64,000 nucleotides of DNA. It comes from JALOOX01 sp964557955. Lineage in GTDB: Bacteria > Desulfobacterota > Syntrophobacteria > Syntrophobacterales > Syntrophobacteraceae. The translations under genes were made by a program, and so were the position numbers. The stretch covers positions 41,298 through 105,297 of the forward strand of contig CAZLCS010000015.1 of assembly GCA_964557955.1 (NCBI GenBank). Reading direction: 5' to 3'. Positions 25,509-34,557 of the stretch are shown in pieces. How positions within the stretch are numbered: position 1 is the first letter of the stretch; every line of letters begins with the position of its first letter. A model generated the notes under the pieces. It was given only the letters and a program-made list of their open reading frames with translations, was not told the DNA's origin and did no database searches.

Positions 25509-27899
25509 TTACTGGGGTTGGGTTCCCGGCTGCTGCTGGTCTTGCTGATCCTGCGGACGCCGTCTGTCTCGTGGCTGCTGCCGCTCCTGCTGTTGTTGCT
25601 GCCTCTGCAACTGCTGTTGTTGCTGTCGCTGCTGCATTTCCTGCTGCCGCTGCAATTGCTGCTGTTGGCGTTCCTGTTGCTGCTGCTGCCTTTGCAATTG
25701 TTGCTGCTGCTCACGCTCCTGCTGCTGTCGCTGCTGGCGCTGCTGCATTTCCTGCTGCCGCTGCAATTGCTGCTGTTGGCGTTCCTGTTGCTGCTGCTGC
25801 CTCTGCAATTGTTGCTGCTGCTGCTCACGCTCCTGCTGCTGTCGCTGCTGTCGCTCCTGCAATTGCTGCTGTTGGCGTTCCTGTTGCTGCTGCCTCTGCA
25901 GCTGTTGCTGCTGCTCACGCTCCTGCTGCTGTCGCTGCTGGCGCTCCTGCAATTGCTGCTGCCGCTGCTCGGCATCGGGACGTTCGGGTCGGGTCTGCTG
26001 CCTATCCTCGCGCGGCTGCCTGCGCTCCTCGAGCTGCTGCTGCCTCTCCTGCTGCCTCAGCTGCTGTTGTTCCTCACGCTGCTGGCGCCGTTGATCCATG
26101 TCCTCGCGGCTGGGTCTTTCAGGCCTGACGCGCTCCCTTCCCTCGCGCCTTTCCTGCAGCTCCTGCTGTCGAAGTTCCCGTTGCTGCTGCTGGTCCTCAC
26201 GGCGCTGGAGCCGTTCATCGCGCTGTTGTTGCTGTCGTTCCTCGCGTTGCTGAAGCCGATCTTGCTGCTGCTGGCGTTGCAGGACCCTCTGATCCACGGC
26301 CCTCTGCTGGCGTTCCTGCCTTTTCAGCTCCCGCTGCTCAAACCTGACCTCGGAAGCGGGCTTGTTGACATTGTCCCTCGACACCAGTCGATTGGTCACC
26401 CGCGGACGCTCGACCTTCACACTCCGATCCAGGCTTCCCTGGCGCACATTCCGGGTATTTCGCAAGAGCGCCTGTGCCTCGAGTCTCTCCTGGCGAGCGG
26501 CCAACCGCTGGTTTCGATCGATCCTCTCCACCACGGTCCGGTGCGGTTTGAAGTTCACCTCCCGGTTGACAAAGTTGAAACGATCGCGTCTCGAGTCAAT
26601 GTCCCGGATCACCCTCCGGTCCACGACAGGCGAACCATAATAGTTGTTGATGATGGTGGTCCTGTTGATGTTTCGCACGCCGTATCGGTGGTAGTTGTCG
26701 ACCCCCCAGAAGTCATGACGTCTCACGAAATAGGCGTGATCCAGGTTATGAAGAGTGGCCAGGTTCACCACGGCGGTGGCGAGGTTCAGACTGGCGACGA
26801 CCACGGAGGTCGGGCCCCAGTAACGAGTCGCATAATAGGGTTCGTAGGGGGCCAGCGGTACCCATCCCACGTTGTCGGCGCCGTAGATCCAGGATACACG
26901 GCCCGGGTACCAGCCATATCCGACGGTCCAGGGACGGGCCACCACAATGGGGGTCACCACTGGCGGGGCCCAGTACCAGCATCGACAGCTGTCGATGAAG
27001 ACCCAGCTGCCATAGTGATGGGTAGTGTAGCCGAAGGGCTCACTGGGCACCCAGCACTGATCACCGTAATAGGTGGTCCATCTCCCGTTGGTGTAAGGTG
27101 CCCACTCGGGACCGACCCTGGTGGGTCGCCAAAGCTGCCGGTATTCGCCTTCGTACTGGACGCGTTCCCAGCGCCCGTTTTCCTCGAGCTCATAGGCGTC
27201 GTCATGAAGCTGAGGTGGCAGGTAACGGGTGGAATCCCCCTTGATTTCCAGCCTTTTGGCCCACAGGCTGTCGCGCTGCGCGTTCCAGTCATCGAAACCG
27301 GCGTCCACCAGCCCCTGTCCCGCTCCCACCGTTCGATCATCGACGATCAGGGAGGATGAGCCCGACTGCACCTCGTAGCGGGATTCGTTGCGGGAATGCA
27401 CGAAGTCCACGGTCCCTTTCAGTGCGATCACTTCCGCCGATTCGTCACCGACATAGAGGTCGAACATGGTCCCGGCTGGGGCCAGCACATATCCGAATGG
27501 AGTGGTCGCCTGGATGACGCCCTGGGTCCCGCGGTTGTAGAAGCGCGCAATACCTGAAGCTACATCGATTTCCGTAACGTCGTCGTCCAGGGTGATGGCC
27601 TGGACCTGGGTGTTGCCGCCGATCCGGATCCAGGTGCCGTTGGGAAAGATAATCTCCGCCTTGGCATCCTGGTCGGAGTAAAGGGTGTCTTCAAGGCCGA
27701 AGGGAACATCCTGGAGGATGGGCACCCAGTCCTTTTCCTCGTAGACATACCTCAGGATCTCTCCTTCGATGTGGGAAACACGCCCCACGATAACGGGTCC
27801 TTCCTTCTGTGGGGCAGCTCCTGAGCCGGATGGAAATGCGGCCATCACGGTCATCAGGATTACCACTGCCAGTCCGGTGATGCGTTTGAATGGCTTCAT
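25509..27899 (-). CDS. exported FecR-domain, Trp/Tyr-rich protein with Gln/Arg repeat tail
   Basis: A 796-residue exported protein. The signal peptide is residues 1-28; the ATG at 27899 follows GAGGAGAAACC. Residues about 45-200 form a FecR-type beta domain (GRVSHIEGEI, FPNGTWIRIGGNTQV, TPFGYVLAPAGTMFDL). Residues about 220-420 are rich in Trp, Tyr and Pro (YTNGRWTTYYGDQCW, VGWVPLAPYEPYYATRYWG), as in DUF6600 proteins. The last 270 residues are almost only Gln, Arg, Glu and Leu in coiled-coil-like repeats. Such proteins are thought to work in the envelope, but none of this defines a role. The Gln tail is encoded by a DNA tandem repeat and may vary in length. It is flanked by tesA (convergent) and trxB. 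Confidence 0.85.
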   Translation of the reverse strand: MKPFKRITGLAVVILMTVMAAFPSGSGAAPQKEGPVIVGRVSHIEGEILRYVYEEKDWVPILQDVPFGLEDTLYSDQDAKAEIIFPNGTWIRIGGNTQVQAITLDDDVTEIDVASGIARFYNRGTQGVIQATTPFGYVLAPAGTMFDLYVGDESAEVIALKGTVDFVHSRNESRYEVQSGSSSLIVDDRTVGAGQGLVDAGFDDWNAQRDSLWAKRLEIKGDSTRYLPPQLHDDAYELEENGRWERVQYEGEYRQLWRPTRVGPEWAPYTNGRWTTYYGDQCWVPSEPFGYTTHHYGSWVFIDSCRCWYWAPPVVTPIVVARPWTVGYGWYPGRVSWIYGADNVGWVPLAPYEPYYATRYWGPTSVVVASLNLATAVVNLATLHNLDHAYFVRRHDFWGVDNYHRYGVRNINRTTIINNYYGSPVVDRRVIRDIDSRRDRFNFVNREVNFKPHRTVVERIDRNQRLAARQERLEAQALLRNTRNVRQGSLDRSVKVERPRVTNRLVSRDNVNKPASEVRFEQRELKRQERQQRAVDQRVLQRQQQQDRLQQREERQQQQRDERLQRREDQQQQRELRQQELQERREGRERVRPERPSREDMDQRRQQREEQQQLRQQERQQQLEERRQPREDRQQTRPERPDAEQRQQQLQERQQRQQQEREQQQQLQRQQQQERQQQQLQERQQRQQQEREQQQQQLQRQQQQQERQQQQLQRQQEMQQRQQRQQQEREQQQQLQRQQQQQERQQQQLQRQQEMQQRQQQQQLQRQQQQQERQQPRDRRRPQDQQDQQQPGTQPQ
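25600..25960. repeat. in-frame tandem repeat encoding a Gln/Arg-rich coiled coil
   Basis: CTG/TTG-rich plus strand (CAG/CAA codons on the coding minus strand). A clear 111-bp unit repeats: GCATTTCCTGCTGCC at 25634 recurs at 25745, with a third degenerate copy further on. The period is 37 codons, so slippage would change protein length without frameshift. Confidence 0.8.
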
Positions 27900-28095
27900 G
27901 GTTTCTCCTCGAACTTCCTGGTTGAGTTCTCTCATTCTGAATCGACTCCCGAGGGTGTCTTGTGATCTCCACTCAGGCCTTTAAGCGATTTGCATGCCAC
28001 TTTGGCGTTCACAAATTGGCAGAGCGGAAAGTCTGATTCTGTAAGGTTATGCGGGATTGAGCCTCTGTCTCAAGACCCCAAGACTGTTATCGATC

Positions 28096-28164
28096 GTCAT
28101 TCGGGCGAAAGCCGGTATCCAGGTTTTATGCGGTTAACTGGACCCCGGCTTTCGCCGGGGTGAC
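28096..28164. repeat. dispersed inverted-repeat element (REP/MITE-like), copy 2
   Basis: A 69-bp element with ends GTCATTCGGGCGAAAGCCGG and CCCCGGCTTTCGCCGGGGTG+AC, related to the element at 20647-20714. It lies upstream of the FecR-domain gene. Confidence 0.78.
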
Positions 28165-28665
28165 GGTATCGGAGGATTTGAGATAGTCTCTAATGGCCGT
28201 TTCGTCCGACTGTTTGAACCGTCCGGATGGTCATCAGACCTGGTGGAACAGCTTTCAGGCGAGGGTTATTCCGTATTCATTCTGAACGCCGGCTGAGCAC
28301 TGAAAGGAGGGGACCGCACCGATATGGGCCCCCGTCATCGCCGTTGGGAGGGATGGCGGGCAGGGGGCCGATCCACGACCGCTCCTTCAGGCGCACCACG
28401 TATCGGGTACAGGGAAAGAATCGAACTGATATCTTCACGCCCGCTGCCAGACTCAGGCAAATCCAGGGGATTCCCCCGATTACGAAATTTGCTCGGAGCA
28501 GGTTACGATTATTGCACACAGGGCACCCTCAGAGGTCTGCCCGTTGTTCTTCCGCCATCCCTTGAAGCTCCAGAAATTCCCGAGCACCACCGCAACGCGC
28601 CGATCAGCCGTCACAAAGCACGAAAGTGGGGTATTCTCGACGTTTCGCCGGTTGGTCGTGATGCT
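28165..28665. other. intergenic region, no gene seen
   Basis: 500 bp between the dispersed repeat and the 3' end of trxB. Open frames here have no recognisable sequence or start signal. It may hold the promoter of the FecR-domain gene, though no good -35/-10 pair was found. Confidence 0.5.
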
Positions 28666-29634
28666 TCATTCGGCAACGAGGCGACATTCGGCGTTGGCTT
28701 TCTTCATTTCCACGTAGTGCGCCGAAGCCAGGGCCGCCACGCAGCCGTCCGCAGCGGCGATCACGATCTGGTTGGCGTACTTCTGCCTGAGGTCGCCAAC
28801 GGCGAAAATGCCCGGGATGCTCGTTTCGCATTTCTGGTCCGTCACAACGTATCCGTTGGAGTCGGTCCTGATGCCGGCCGGCACGAGCTGGTTGTTGGGA
28901 GAGAAGCCCACAAAGATGAAGACGCCATCCAGGGGGATTTCTCTTTCTTCGCCCGTTTTAGTGTCTTTCAGTTTCGCCCCGACCACTCCGTGGGCGTCGG
29001 ATTTGATCTCCGTCATGATCGTGTTGAAAAGGATCTCGATCTTGGGTTCGCTCATCACACGCTGCTGAAGAATACGACTGCCACGGAACTCGTCCCGCCG
29101 GTGCGCCAGGTAGACGTGGCGGGTGATCTTGGAGAGATAGAGCGCATCCTCCAGGGCCGTATCGCCGCCTCCCACGACCATGACCGTCTTGTCTCGGAAG
29201 AAGAAACCGTCACACGTTGCGCAATAGGAGACACCCTTTCCGAAATTGTCGTCTTCGCCCGGAACATTGAGCTTCCTGGCCTTACCACCGGCGGCAAGAA
29301 TCACTGCATGGGTCATGAGAACCGTTCCATCTGCGAGCCGGACGGTATGATATTGCAGGCCGGGATCGACCGCCACAACCTCCTGCTGGACGATTTCCAG
29401 GTCGTAGGATTTGGCATGCTGGAGGAACTTCTCACACAAATCGAATCCGCTGATTTCAGTATAGCCGGGATAGTTCTCAACGCCTTTGGTCAAGGCAATC
29501 TGGCCGCCGGGAATGCCTTTTTCGATGAGCACCGTATCCAGGGCTGCACGCTTGGCGTAGATGCCCGCACTGAGTCCCCCGGGCCCGCCGCCCACAATGA
29601 TCAGATCGTAAAAACTGCTCTTTGCCACTCTCAT
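28666..29634 (-). CDS. trxB: thioredoxin reductase
   Basis: A 322-residue flavoenzyme that passes electrons from NAD(P)H through FAD to thioredoxin. FAD-binding GGGPGGLSAGIYAKRA is at 15-30, the redox-active CATC at 138-141, and the NAD(P) site VVGGGDTALEDALYL near 153-167. The second FAD motif GIFAVGDLR is near the C-terminus. Residue pattern HRRDEFR after the NAD(P) loop fits the classical NADPH-type enzyme. Length is normal. No thioredoxin gene is adjacent; the gene is divergent from the CvpA-mazG pair. Confidence 0.96.
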   Translation of the reverse strand: MRVAKSSFYDLIIVGGGPGGLSAGIYAKRAALDTVLIEKGIPGGQIALTKGVENYPGYTEISGFDLCEKFLQHAKSYDLEIVQQEVVAVDPGLQYHTVRLADGTVLMTHAVILAAGGKARKLNVPGEDDNFGKGVSYCATCDGFFFRDKTVMVVGGGDTALEDALYLSKITRHVYLAHRRDEFRGSRILQQRVMSEPKIEILFNTIMTEIKSDAHGVVGAKLKDTKTGEEREIPLDGVFIFVGFSPNNQLVPAGIRTDSNGYVVTDQKCETSIPGIFAVGDLRQKYANQIVIAAADGCVAALASAHYVEMKKANAECRLVAE

Positions 29635-29824
29635 CCTCCTTCACCTTCTGGTCTTTGTCGAATACGCGCAAAACATATATACTGCATTTCGGCGGAGCAA
29701 TGGGCAAGGAACTGATTCTTCCACCGAGGAATCGTGCCGGGGCCGGGAGTCAGCCTGTAGCTGGAAACTTGAGCCCTGGGACTTTTTCCCGGAGCGGTTG
29801 GAACGTTGAACGAGGTCATGGATC

Positions 29825-30409
29825 ATGGCGCTGAATACCCTTGACTGGATCATCGTGGTCTTCGCGGTCCTTTGCCTCATTCGGGGTGTGATGCGCGGAG
29901 CCGTCTCGCAGGTTTTCGGAATCGCCGGACTGCTTGCCGGGTTTCTCCTGGCTTCAAACTACTACGAAGCGGTGGCCCTGAAGCTTTCACAGGCCTTCCC
30001 TCAGCTTCCCGCGGCCCAGGCCGTCAGCTTCGGGACCCTGTTCTTCCTTTGCTGGCTTTGCATTGCCATCGTGGGGTTCTGGGTTTCACGGCTGGTGCAG
30101 CTCAGCGGCTTGGCGTTCTGGGATCGAGCCTGGGGAGGGATTCTGGGATCGGGCAAGGCTTTTCTGTTTGCCGTCGTTCTCGTCTCATTTCTTGCCGTGA
30201 TGCTCCCCGCCCGTAATCCGTTCCTGAAGGAATCGGTGTTTGCCCCTTATGTTCTGGGATCGGCGCAGTGGCTGATGGAGCTCGCCCCTGAAAACCTTCA
30301 GTCGCTGCTGGAAAAGAAGGGGGCGGAGATCAGGCGGTATCGACTGGACGACAGCTCCAGGGGGAAAGAGCAGGATAGGCCCAAGAAGAAGGAGGGGAAT
30401 TCCGTCTGA
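29825..30409 (+). CDS. CvpA-family inner-membrane protein
   Basis: A 194-residue membrane protein with four hydrophobic segments (about 8-27, 30-47, 65-85 and 108-128). The family opening ALNTLDWIIVVFAVL and RGVMRGAVSQVFGI is present. The C-terminal 35 residues are basic and cytoplasmic. CvpA homologues are linked to colicin V production and envelope stress, but their molecular role is not established. Its stop overlaps the start of mazG by one base (TGATG), so the two are translationally coupled. Confidence 0.88.
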   Translation: MALNTLDWIIVVFAVLCLIRGVMRGAVSQVFGIAGLLAGFLLASNYYEAVALKLSQAFPQLPAAQAVSFGTLFFLCWLCIAIVGFWVSRLVQLSGLAFWDRAWGGILGSGKAFLFAVVLVSFLAVMLPARNPFLKESVFAPYVLGSAQWLMELAPENLQSLLEKKGAEIRRYRLDDSSRGKEQDRPKKKEGNSV

Positions 30410-31131
30410 TGAACGAAAAGGTGGATGCTCGATGGGATGGTGTTCGCAAGATTTGGGAGATCATCGACCGACTGCGCGGCGAGCCGGGCTGCCCCTGGGA
30501 CAGGAAGCAAACGCCGGCCAGCGTCCAGACCTACCTGGTCGAGGAAGCTCACGAGGCTGCAGCGGCCGTCCGGGCCGGGGACCTGCAGGAGACCGCGGAA
30601 GAGCTGGGCGATGTCCTCTTCATGGTCCTCTTCCTCATTCACCTGTACGAGGAGGAGTCACGGTTCCGCCTCGAGGATGTCTGCGAGCTCATCAACACCA
30701 AGATGATCCGGAGGCATCCCCATGTTTTCGGCGACACTTCGGTGGAGTCGGCCCAGCAGGTTCGCGACAACTGGGAAAAGATCAAGGCCGCTGAGAAACT
30801 GGCTGCTGACAAGAAGACCGGTGAAGGCAATGCCACCGATTCCATTCCCGCATCGCTTCCGGCCCTCATCCGAGCCTATCGCATCCAGTCGCGGCTTGCT
30901 CAGCAGAATGGCGAAGCCTGGAGTTACAACGAATCTCAGGTCAAGGATTTTCTCAGAGCTTCCCAAGACCTGGCTCAAGACTTGCTCAGGGGCGCATCAC
31001 CTGCAGCCGGGAGGTTCGGCGAGCTTCTCTTCCAGCTGGTCAACCTGGCCCGTATCCAGGGGTTACGATCTGAAGACTGTCTGCACGACTACCTGAACGA
31101 TCCCAATCGGCAGGGCAGCCCCTCCGGATGA
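30409..31131 (+). CDS. mazG: nucleoside triphosphate pyrophosphohydrolase MazG
   Basis: A 240-residue all-alpha NTP pyrophosphohydrolase that removes pyrophosphate from (d)NTPs, including aberrant ones. The N-terminal domain shows LRGEPGCPWDRKQTPASV, the EEAHE metal site (about 47-51) and EELGDVLFMVLF. It ends with the RHPHVFGD motif typical of MazG. A second, degenerate MazG-like half follows from about residue 145. It is coupled to the CvpA gene and converges on the DUF1614 gene. Confidence 0.94.
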   Translation: MNEKVDARWDGVRKIWEIIDRLRGEPGCPWDRKQTPASVQTYLVEEAHEAAAAVRAGDLQETAEELGDVLFMVLFLIHLYEEESRFRLEDVCELINTKMIRRHPHVFGDTSVESAQQVRDNWEKIKAAEKLAADKKTGEGNATDSIPASLPALIRAYRIQSRLAQQNGEAWSYNESQVKDFLRASQDLAQDLLRGASPAAGRFGELLFQLVNLARIQGLRSEDCLHDYLNDPNRQGSPSG

Positions 31132-31233
31132 ACCGTGGTGCGCCTGTTCCGGAGTGAATGGGCTCCATCATCCGGGGGGCTGCAGGAGTGGCAAGTGATG
31201 ATTCATATCTCCACTCAGCTGTCCGGGTTTACC

Positions 31234-31905
31234 TTAAGCCAGGAGCACGGCCAGCACACCCGTGAGGAAGATCCCGTCGAAGGTTCCCGCGCCCCCGATG
31301 GAAGCCACGGGGGCCCGCAGCTCCTTCAGCTTGTCCAGGTGAAGGATGTCGGCACCGATGAGGGTACCCAGAGTTCCCGCCACGTAGGCCGTCGAGGAGG
31401 CCCATTCGTAATTGAAAATCATCCCGGCCAGGGCCGCCGCGATGGGAGGGATGAACATGGGAGTGGCGATGCCCATTCCGGGAATGGGGCGGGCCATGCG
31501 GTAGACCACAAAGGTTACCACGCCGAGGGCCAGGAGCATCCGAATCGGGTTCTGGGCGTGGGTCAGCAGGTAAAGCGAGAGACACGTCGGGATGACTGCC
31601 CCTCCGACGTTCACCGCCAGGACCATCTCATGGGCATGGGGGCGCCGCGGGGGGCGGAAACGAACGCCGAAAAACGAGACGACCTCCCACTCTTCAGGTT
31701 CGGACTCGATGCGGATTCGTCGAATGGGGATGTTGATCATGCTCCCCACGATGCAAAGAAACAGCAACGAGAAGAGATATTCGGGCGGGATCCCCAGCTT
31801 GCTGAATGCCCAGGTGAAGATCCCGAACTGGATCAGCCCGAAGACGAAAAACAGGAGGAACGCAAACAGGAACAAGAAGAAATAGAGAAAAGGAGGAAAA
31901 AACAT
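31234..31905 (-). CDS. DUF1614-family membrane protein
   Basis: A 223-residue integral membrane protein with about six hydrophobic segments. The N-terminal one is extremely Phe/Leu-rich (FFLFLFAFLLFFVF). The conserved middle is NIPIRRI, VNVGGAVIP, YRMARPIPGMGI and GTLIGADILHL, followed by SIGGAGTFDGIFLTG. This matches the DUF1614 family, which has no known function. It follows pckA on the same strand in reverse order of position (29 bp downstream of the pckA stop), so the two are probably one transcript. Confidence 0.82.
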   Translation of the reverse strand: MFFPPFLYFFLFLFAFLLFFVFGLIQFGIFTWAFSKLGIPPEYLFSLLFLCIVGSMINIPIRRIRIESEPEEWEVVSFFGVRFRPPRRPHAHEMVLAVNVGGAVIPTCLSLYLLTHAQNPIRMLLALGVVTFVVYRMARPIPGMGIATPMFIPPIAAALAGMIFNYEWASSTAYVAGTLGTLIGADILHLDKLKELRAPVASIGGAGTFDGIFLTGVLAVLLA

Positions 31906-31934
31906 TCTGCCCCCTTGAGCATCGGCTCCGCAGT

Positions 31935-33536
31935 TTACATGATGCAGCGGAGCGCCGGATCGACGTTGGATTCGAACTTGCTGAAGTTCTTGCGGAAACG
32001 GTCACGCAATTCCTCAGCCTTCAGCCGGTAACCATCCCGGTCCGACCAGGTGTAGACGGGATCGAGCAGCTCCGGTGGCACTCCGGGGACACTCTTGGGG
32101 ATCATCAATCCGAAGTGGGGCTCCTGCACGAATTCACCTTTCTCCAGCCCGCCTTCCAGGGCTGCTGCCACCATCTTCCGGGTATACTCGATCCGGATGC
32201 GATGACCCGCGCCGTAGCCGCCCCCGGTCCATCCCGTGTTGATAAGCCAGCAGACGCTTCGGTGCTGGTTGATGCGCTCCCCCAGAAGCTCTGCGTAGAC
32301 CGTCGGCGGAAGGGCCATGAAAGGAGCGCCGAAGCAGGTGCTGAAAGTGGCCTGGGGCTCCACGACGCCCGCTTCGGTGCCGGCCACTTTGGCGGTGTAA
32401 CCCGAGAGGAAGTGGTACATGGCCTGCTCAGTGGTCAGCTTGGAGATGGGGGGCAGAACACCGAACGCATCGCAGGTCAGCATGATGATGTCCTTGGGGT
32501 GCGGCGCCAAACCGTCCCGTGATGCGTTTTCGATGTGAGAAATGGGGTAGGCCGCCCGGGTGTTTTCCGTCATGGAAGCGTCGTCCAGGTCGATACGGCG
32601 GCTTTGAGCATCGATGGCCACGTTTTCCAAAACCGTCCCGAAGCGCCGGGTGCACTCGTAGATCTGCGGCTCCGCTTCGCGGGAAAGCCGGATGACCTTG
32701 GCGTAGCAGCCTCCCTCGAAGTTGAAGACCCCGTTGTCGCTCCAGCCGTGCTCGTCGTCGCCGATGAGCGTCCGGGTCGGGTCGGCCGAAAGGGAGGTTT
32801 TCCCGGTTCCTGAAAGCCCGAAAAAGACGGCGGAGGCGCCGTTTTTCCCGATATTGGCGGAGCAGTGCATGGATAGAACGCGTCTTTGAGGCAGCCGATA
32901 GTTCATGACCGTAAAGATGGATTTTTTGATCTCTCCACCGTAGCCTGTGCCGCCTATGAGCACCACCCTCTTGCCGTAATGGATCAGAATGAACGCCTCG
33001 GAATTGGTGTGATCCAGCTGCGGCGATGCGCTGAAATGGGGAGCCGCGATCACGACGTATCTCGGCTCAAATTCGGCCAGGACCTTGGGGTCCAGGATCC
33101 GAATGAACATGTTTCTGGCAAAAAGGCTTTGCCACGCCCGTTCGGTGATGATCCGAATGTTCAGCCGGTATTCGGGGTCTGCTCCGACATGGCAGTCCTG
33201 AACGTAGATCTCCTTGCCCTGCAGATAGGCCAGCATCCGATGGTGGATGCGCTCGAAATCCTGGGCATCGAACGGTCGATTCACCTCACCCCACCAAATG
33301 TGATTCTCGCTTGAAGGCTCCCTCACGACAAACTTGTCGTTGGGGGCCCTTCCGGTGAAATGGCCTGTTCGCACCACCAATGGACCGAGATGCGCCAGGA
33401 GAGCCTCCTGCCTTCGAATGGCCTGCTCGTAAAGCTCGGGAGTGGGCGGGTTGTAGAGCACCCGTGTATAGTTGAGTATCCCGTGATCTTCAACAGAGAC
33501 CCTGGGTTGAGTCGAAGAGCTCCGGCACACGGTCAT
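31935..33536 (-). CDS. pckA: phosphoenolpyruvate carboxykinase (ATP)
   Basis: A 533-residue enzyme interconverting oxaloacetate plus ATP with phosphoenolpyruvate, CO2 and ADP. The PEPCK-specific kinase 1a motif is GLSGTGKTSLS, the kinase 2 motif GDDEHGW, and RTGHFTGRAPNDKF is the substrate-binding segment. Oxaloacetate and Mn ligands occur in IGGTGYGGEIKKSIF and SMHCSANIG. Length and motifs fit the ATP-dependent class. AAGGAG precedes the ATG at 33536. In an anaerobe it can run toward gluconeogenesis or conserve ATP from oxaloacetate. Confidence 0.97.
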   Translation of the reverse strand: MTVCRSSSTQPRVSVEDHGILNYTRVLYNPPTPELYEQAIRRQEALLAHLGPLVVRTGHFTGRAPNDKFVVREPSSENHIWWGEVNRPFDAQDFERIHHRMLAYLQGKEIYVQDCHVGADPEYRLNIRIITERAWQSLFARNMFIRILDPKVLAEFEPRYVVIAAPHFSASPQLDHTNSEAFILIHYGKRVVLIGGTGYGGEIKKSIFTVMNYRLPQRRVLSMHCSANIGKNGASAVFFGLSGTGKTSLSADPTRTLIGDDEHGWSDNGVFNFEGGCYAKVIRLSREAEPQIYECTRRFGTVLENVAIDAQSRRIDLDDASMTENTRAAYPISHIENASRDGLAPHPKDIIMLTCDAFGVLPPISKLTTEQAMYHFLSGYTAKVAGTEAGVVEPQATFSTCFGAPFMALPPTVYAELLGERINQHRSVCWLINTGWTGGGYGAGHRIRIEYTRKMVAAALEGGLEKGEFVQEPHFGLMIPKSVPGVPPELLDPVYTWSDRDGYRLKAEELRDRFRKNFSKFESNVDPALRCIM

Positions 33537-33659
33537 GGGCTTCTCCTTGGCTTTTCCGGTTCAGTCTTGCCCAGTCTGAATGAAAGACGGCTGAAAAAAA
33601 GGAATACTCCTCCGGGTACGATCTATCCTTGGGGAGGTCCCTCGTTTGCGGGGTCTATC

Positions 33660-34262
33660 CTACACCATGGAGGACGACCCGACAAAGAGCGATTCGACTT
33701 CCTGGAGGCTTTTGATCCGCATTGGCGGGTCGGAGATTCCGAAGTCGGACCATGCCGGCTCGCCCAATGGACTGCGCTCCAGAAGGACCGGTTTTGATCC
33801 TGCGGCAACGGCCGCCTGAATGTCCGTGATTCGATCCCCGACGAAGACGGTGGACTCCGGCGGGACCTGAAAGAGCTGCGTTGCTGCCAGCAGGAGAGAT
33901 GGCGAGGGCTTTCTGCATCCGCAGGATTCATCGGGCCGGTGAGGACAATAGAAAGCAGCCAGCAGATCACCTCCCGCTTCGCGAATGACCCGCACCATCT
34001 GCTGATGCATGAACCAGAAATCGGGCCATCGAATGAGGCCGCGATTGAGGCCGGACTGATTGCTGATGATCACCACCGGGAGTTGCAGCCGACGAAAACG
34101 GCGCAGTGCTTTCAGCACGTCGGAATAGAGCACGAATTCGCCCCAGCTCTTAACATAATTGGGGCTGTCTACATTGAGAACCCCGTCGCGGTCCAGAAAG
34201 AGTATCTGAGATACGAGTTTCAGGGGAGAGCCTATCCAGGCAAGCATCTGATCCTTCCTCAT
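33660..34262 (-). CDS. gmhB: HAD phosphatase, D-glycero-beta-D-manno-heptose 1,7-bisphosphatase-like
   Basis: A 200-residue HAD-superfamily phosphatase of the GmhB/HisB-N group. The nucleophile motif is FLDRDGVLN, motif II VIISNQSG, and the zinc loop CPHRPDESCGCRKP (Cys-x-His plus Cys-x-Cys). Motif IV is FVGDRITDIQAA. GmhB removes the C7 phosphate of heptose bisphosphate during ADP-heptose synthesis for LPS core. A start at ATG 34247, after AGGAAGG, is also possible. It is divergent from rnc; no other heptose genes are nearby, so the substrate is assigned by family only. Confidence 0.85.
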   Translation of the reverse strand: MRKDQMLAWIGSPLKLVSQILFLDRDGVLNVDSPNYVKSWGEFVLYSDVLKALRRFRRLQLPVVIISNQSGLNRGLIRWPDFWFMHQQMVRVIREAGGDLLAAFYCPHRPDESCGCRKPSPSLLLAATQLFQVPPESTVFVGDRITDIQAAVAAGSKPVLLERSPLGEPAWSDFGISDPPMRIKSLQEVESLFVGSSSMV

Positions 34263-34557
34263 GCCACCGCTGTCATGAAGCGGTCATGGGTGAGAAAACG
34301 AATGAACGGCATGGACGGGGCCAGCAGTCCGAGTCCGTGCTTGACAACCCGGCACAACAGAAGAAAAAATGGTAAATACCTTCAAGGTGGGGGCAGAGTA
34401 AAAATCGCATGAGGTCAAGGCGATGGGTCCTGAGTGAGCTTCGCGGAGGGCATCAAAGCTTGGGGCTCTCGGCGGGATCAGAATGAGGCGAGGGCGTAAA
34501 TCCAGCCCATGCCGAGACTCCCTTTCACCGTCAACAAAAACAGGTTAACAGAAAGGC

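Noticed and set aside
25518..27359. 613-codon open frame on the plus strand, extremely Leu-rich
   Set aside because: It is the antisense of the FecR-domain/Gln-repeat gene; CTG/TTG repeats create the long frame. The minus-strand protein has a signal peptide, a ribosome site and recognisable domains.
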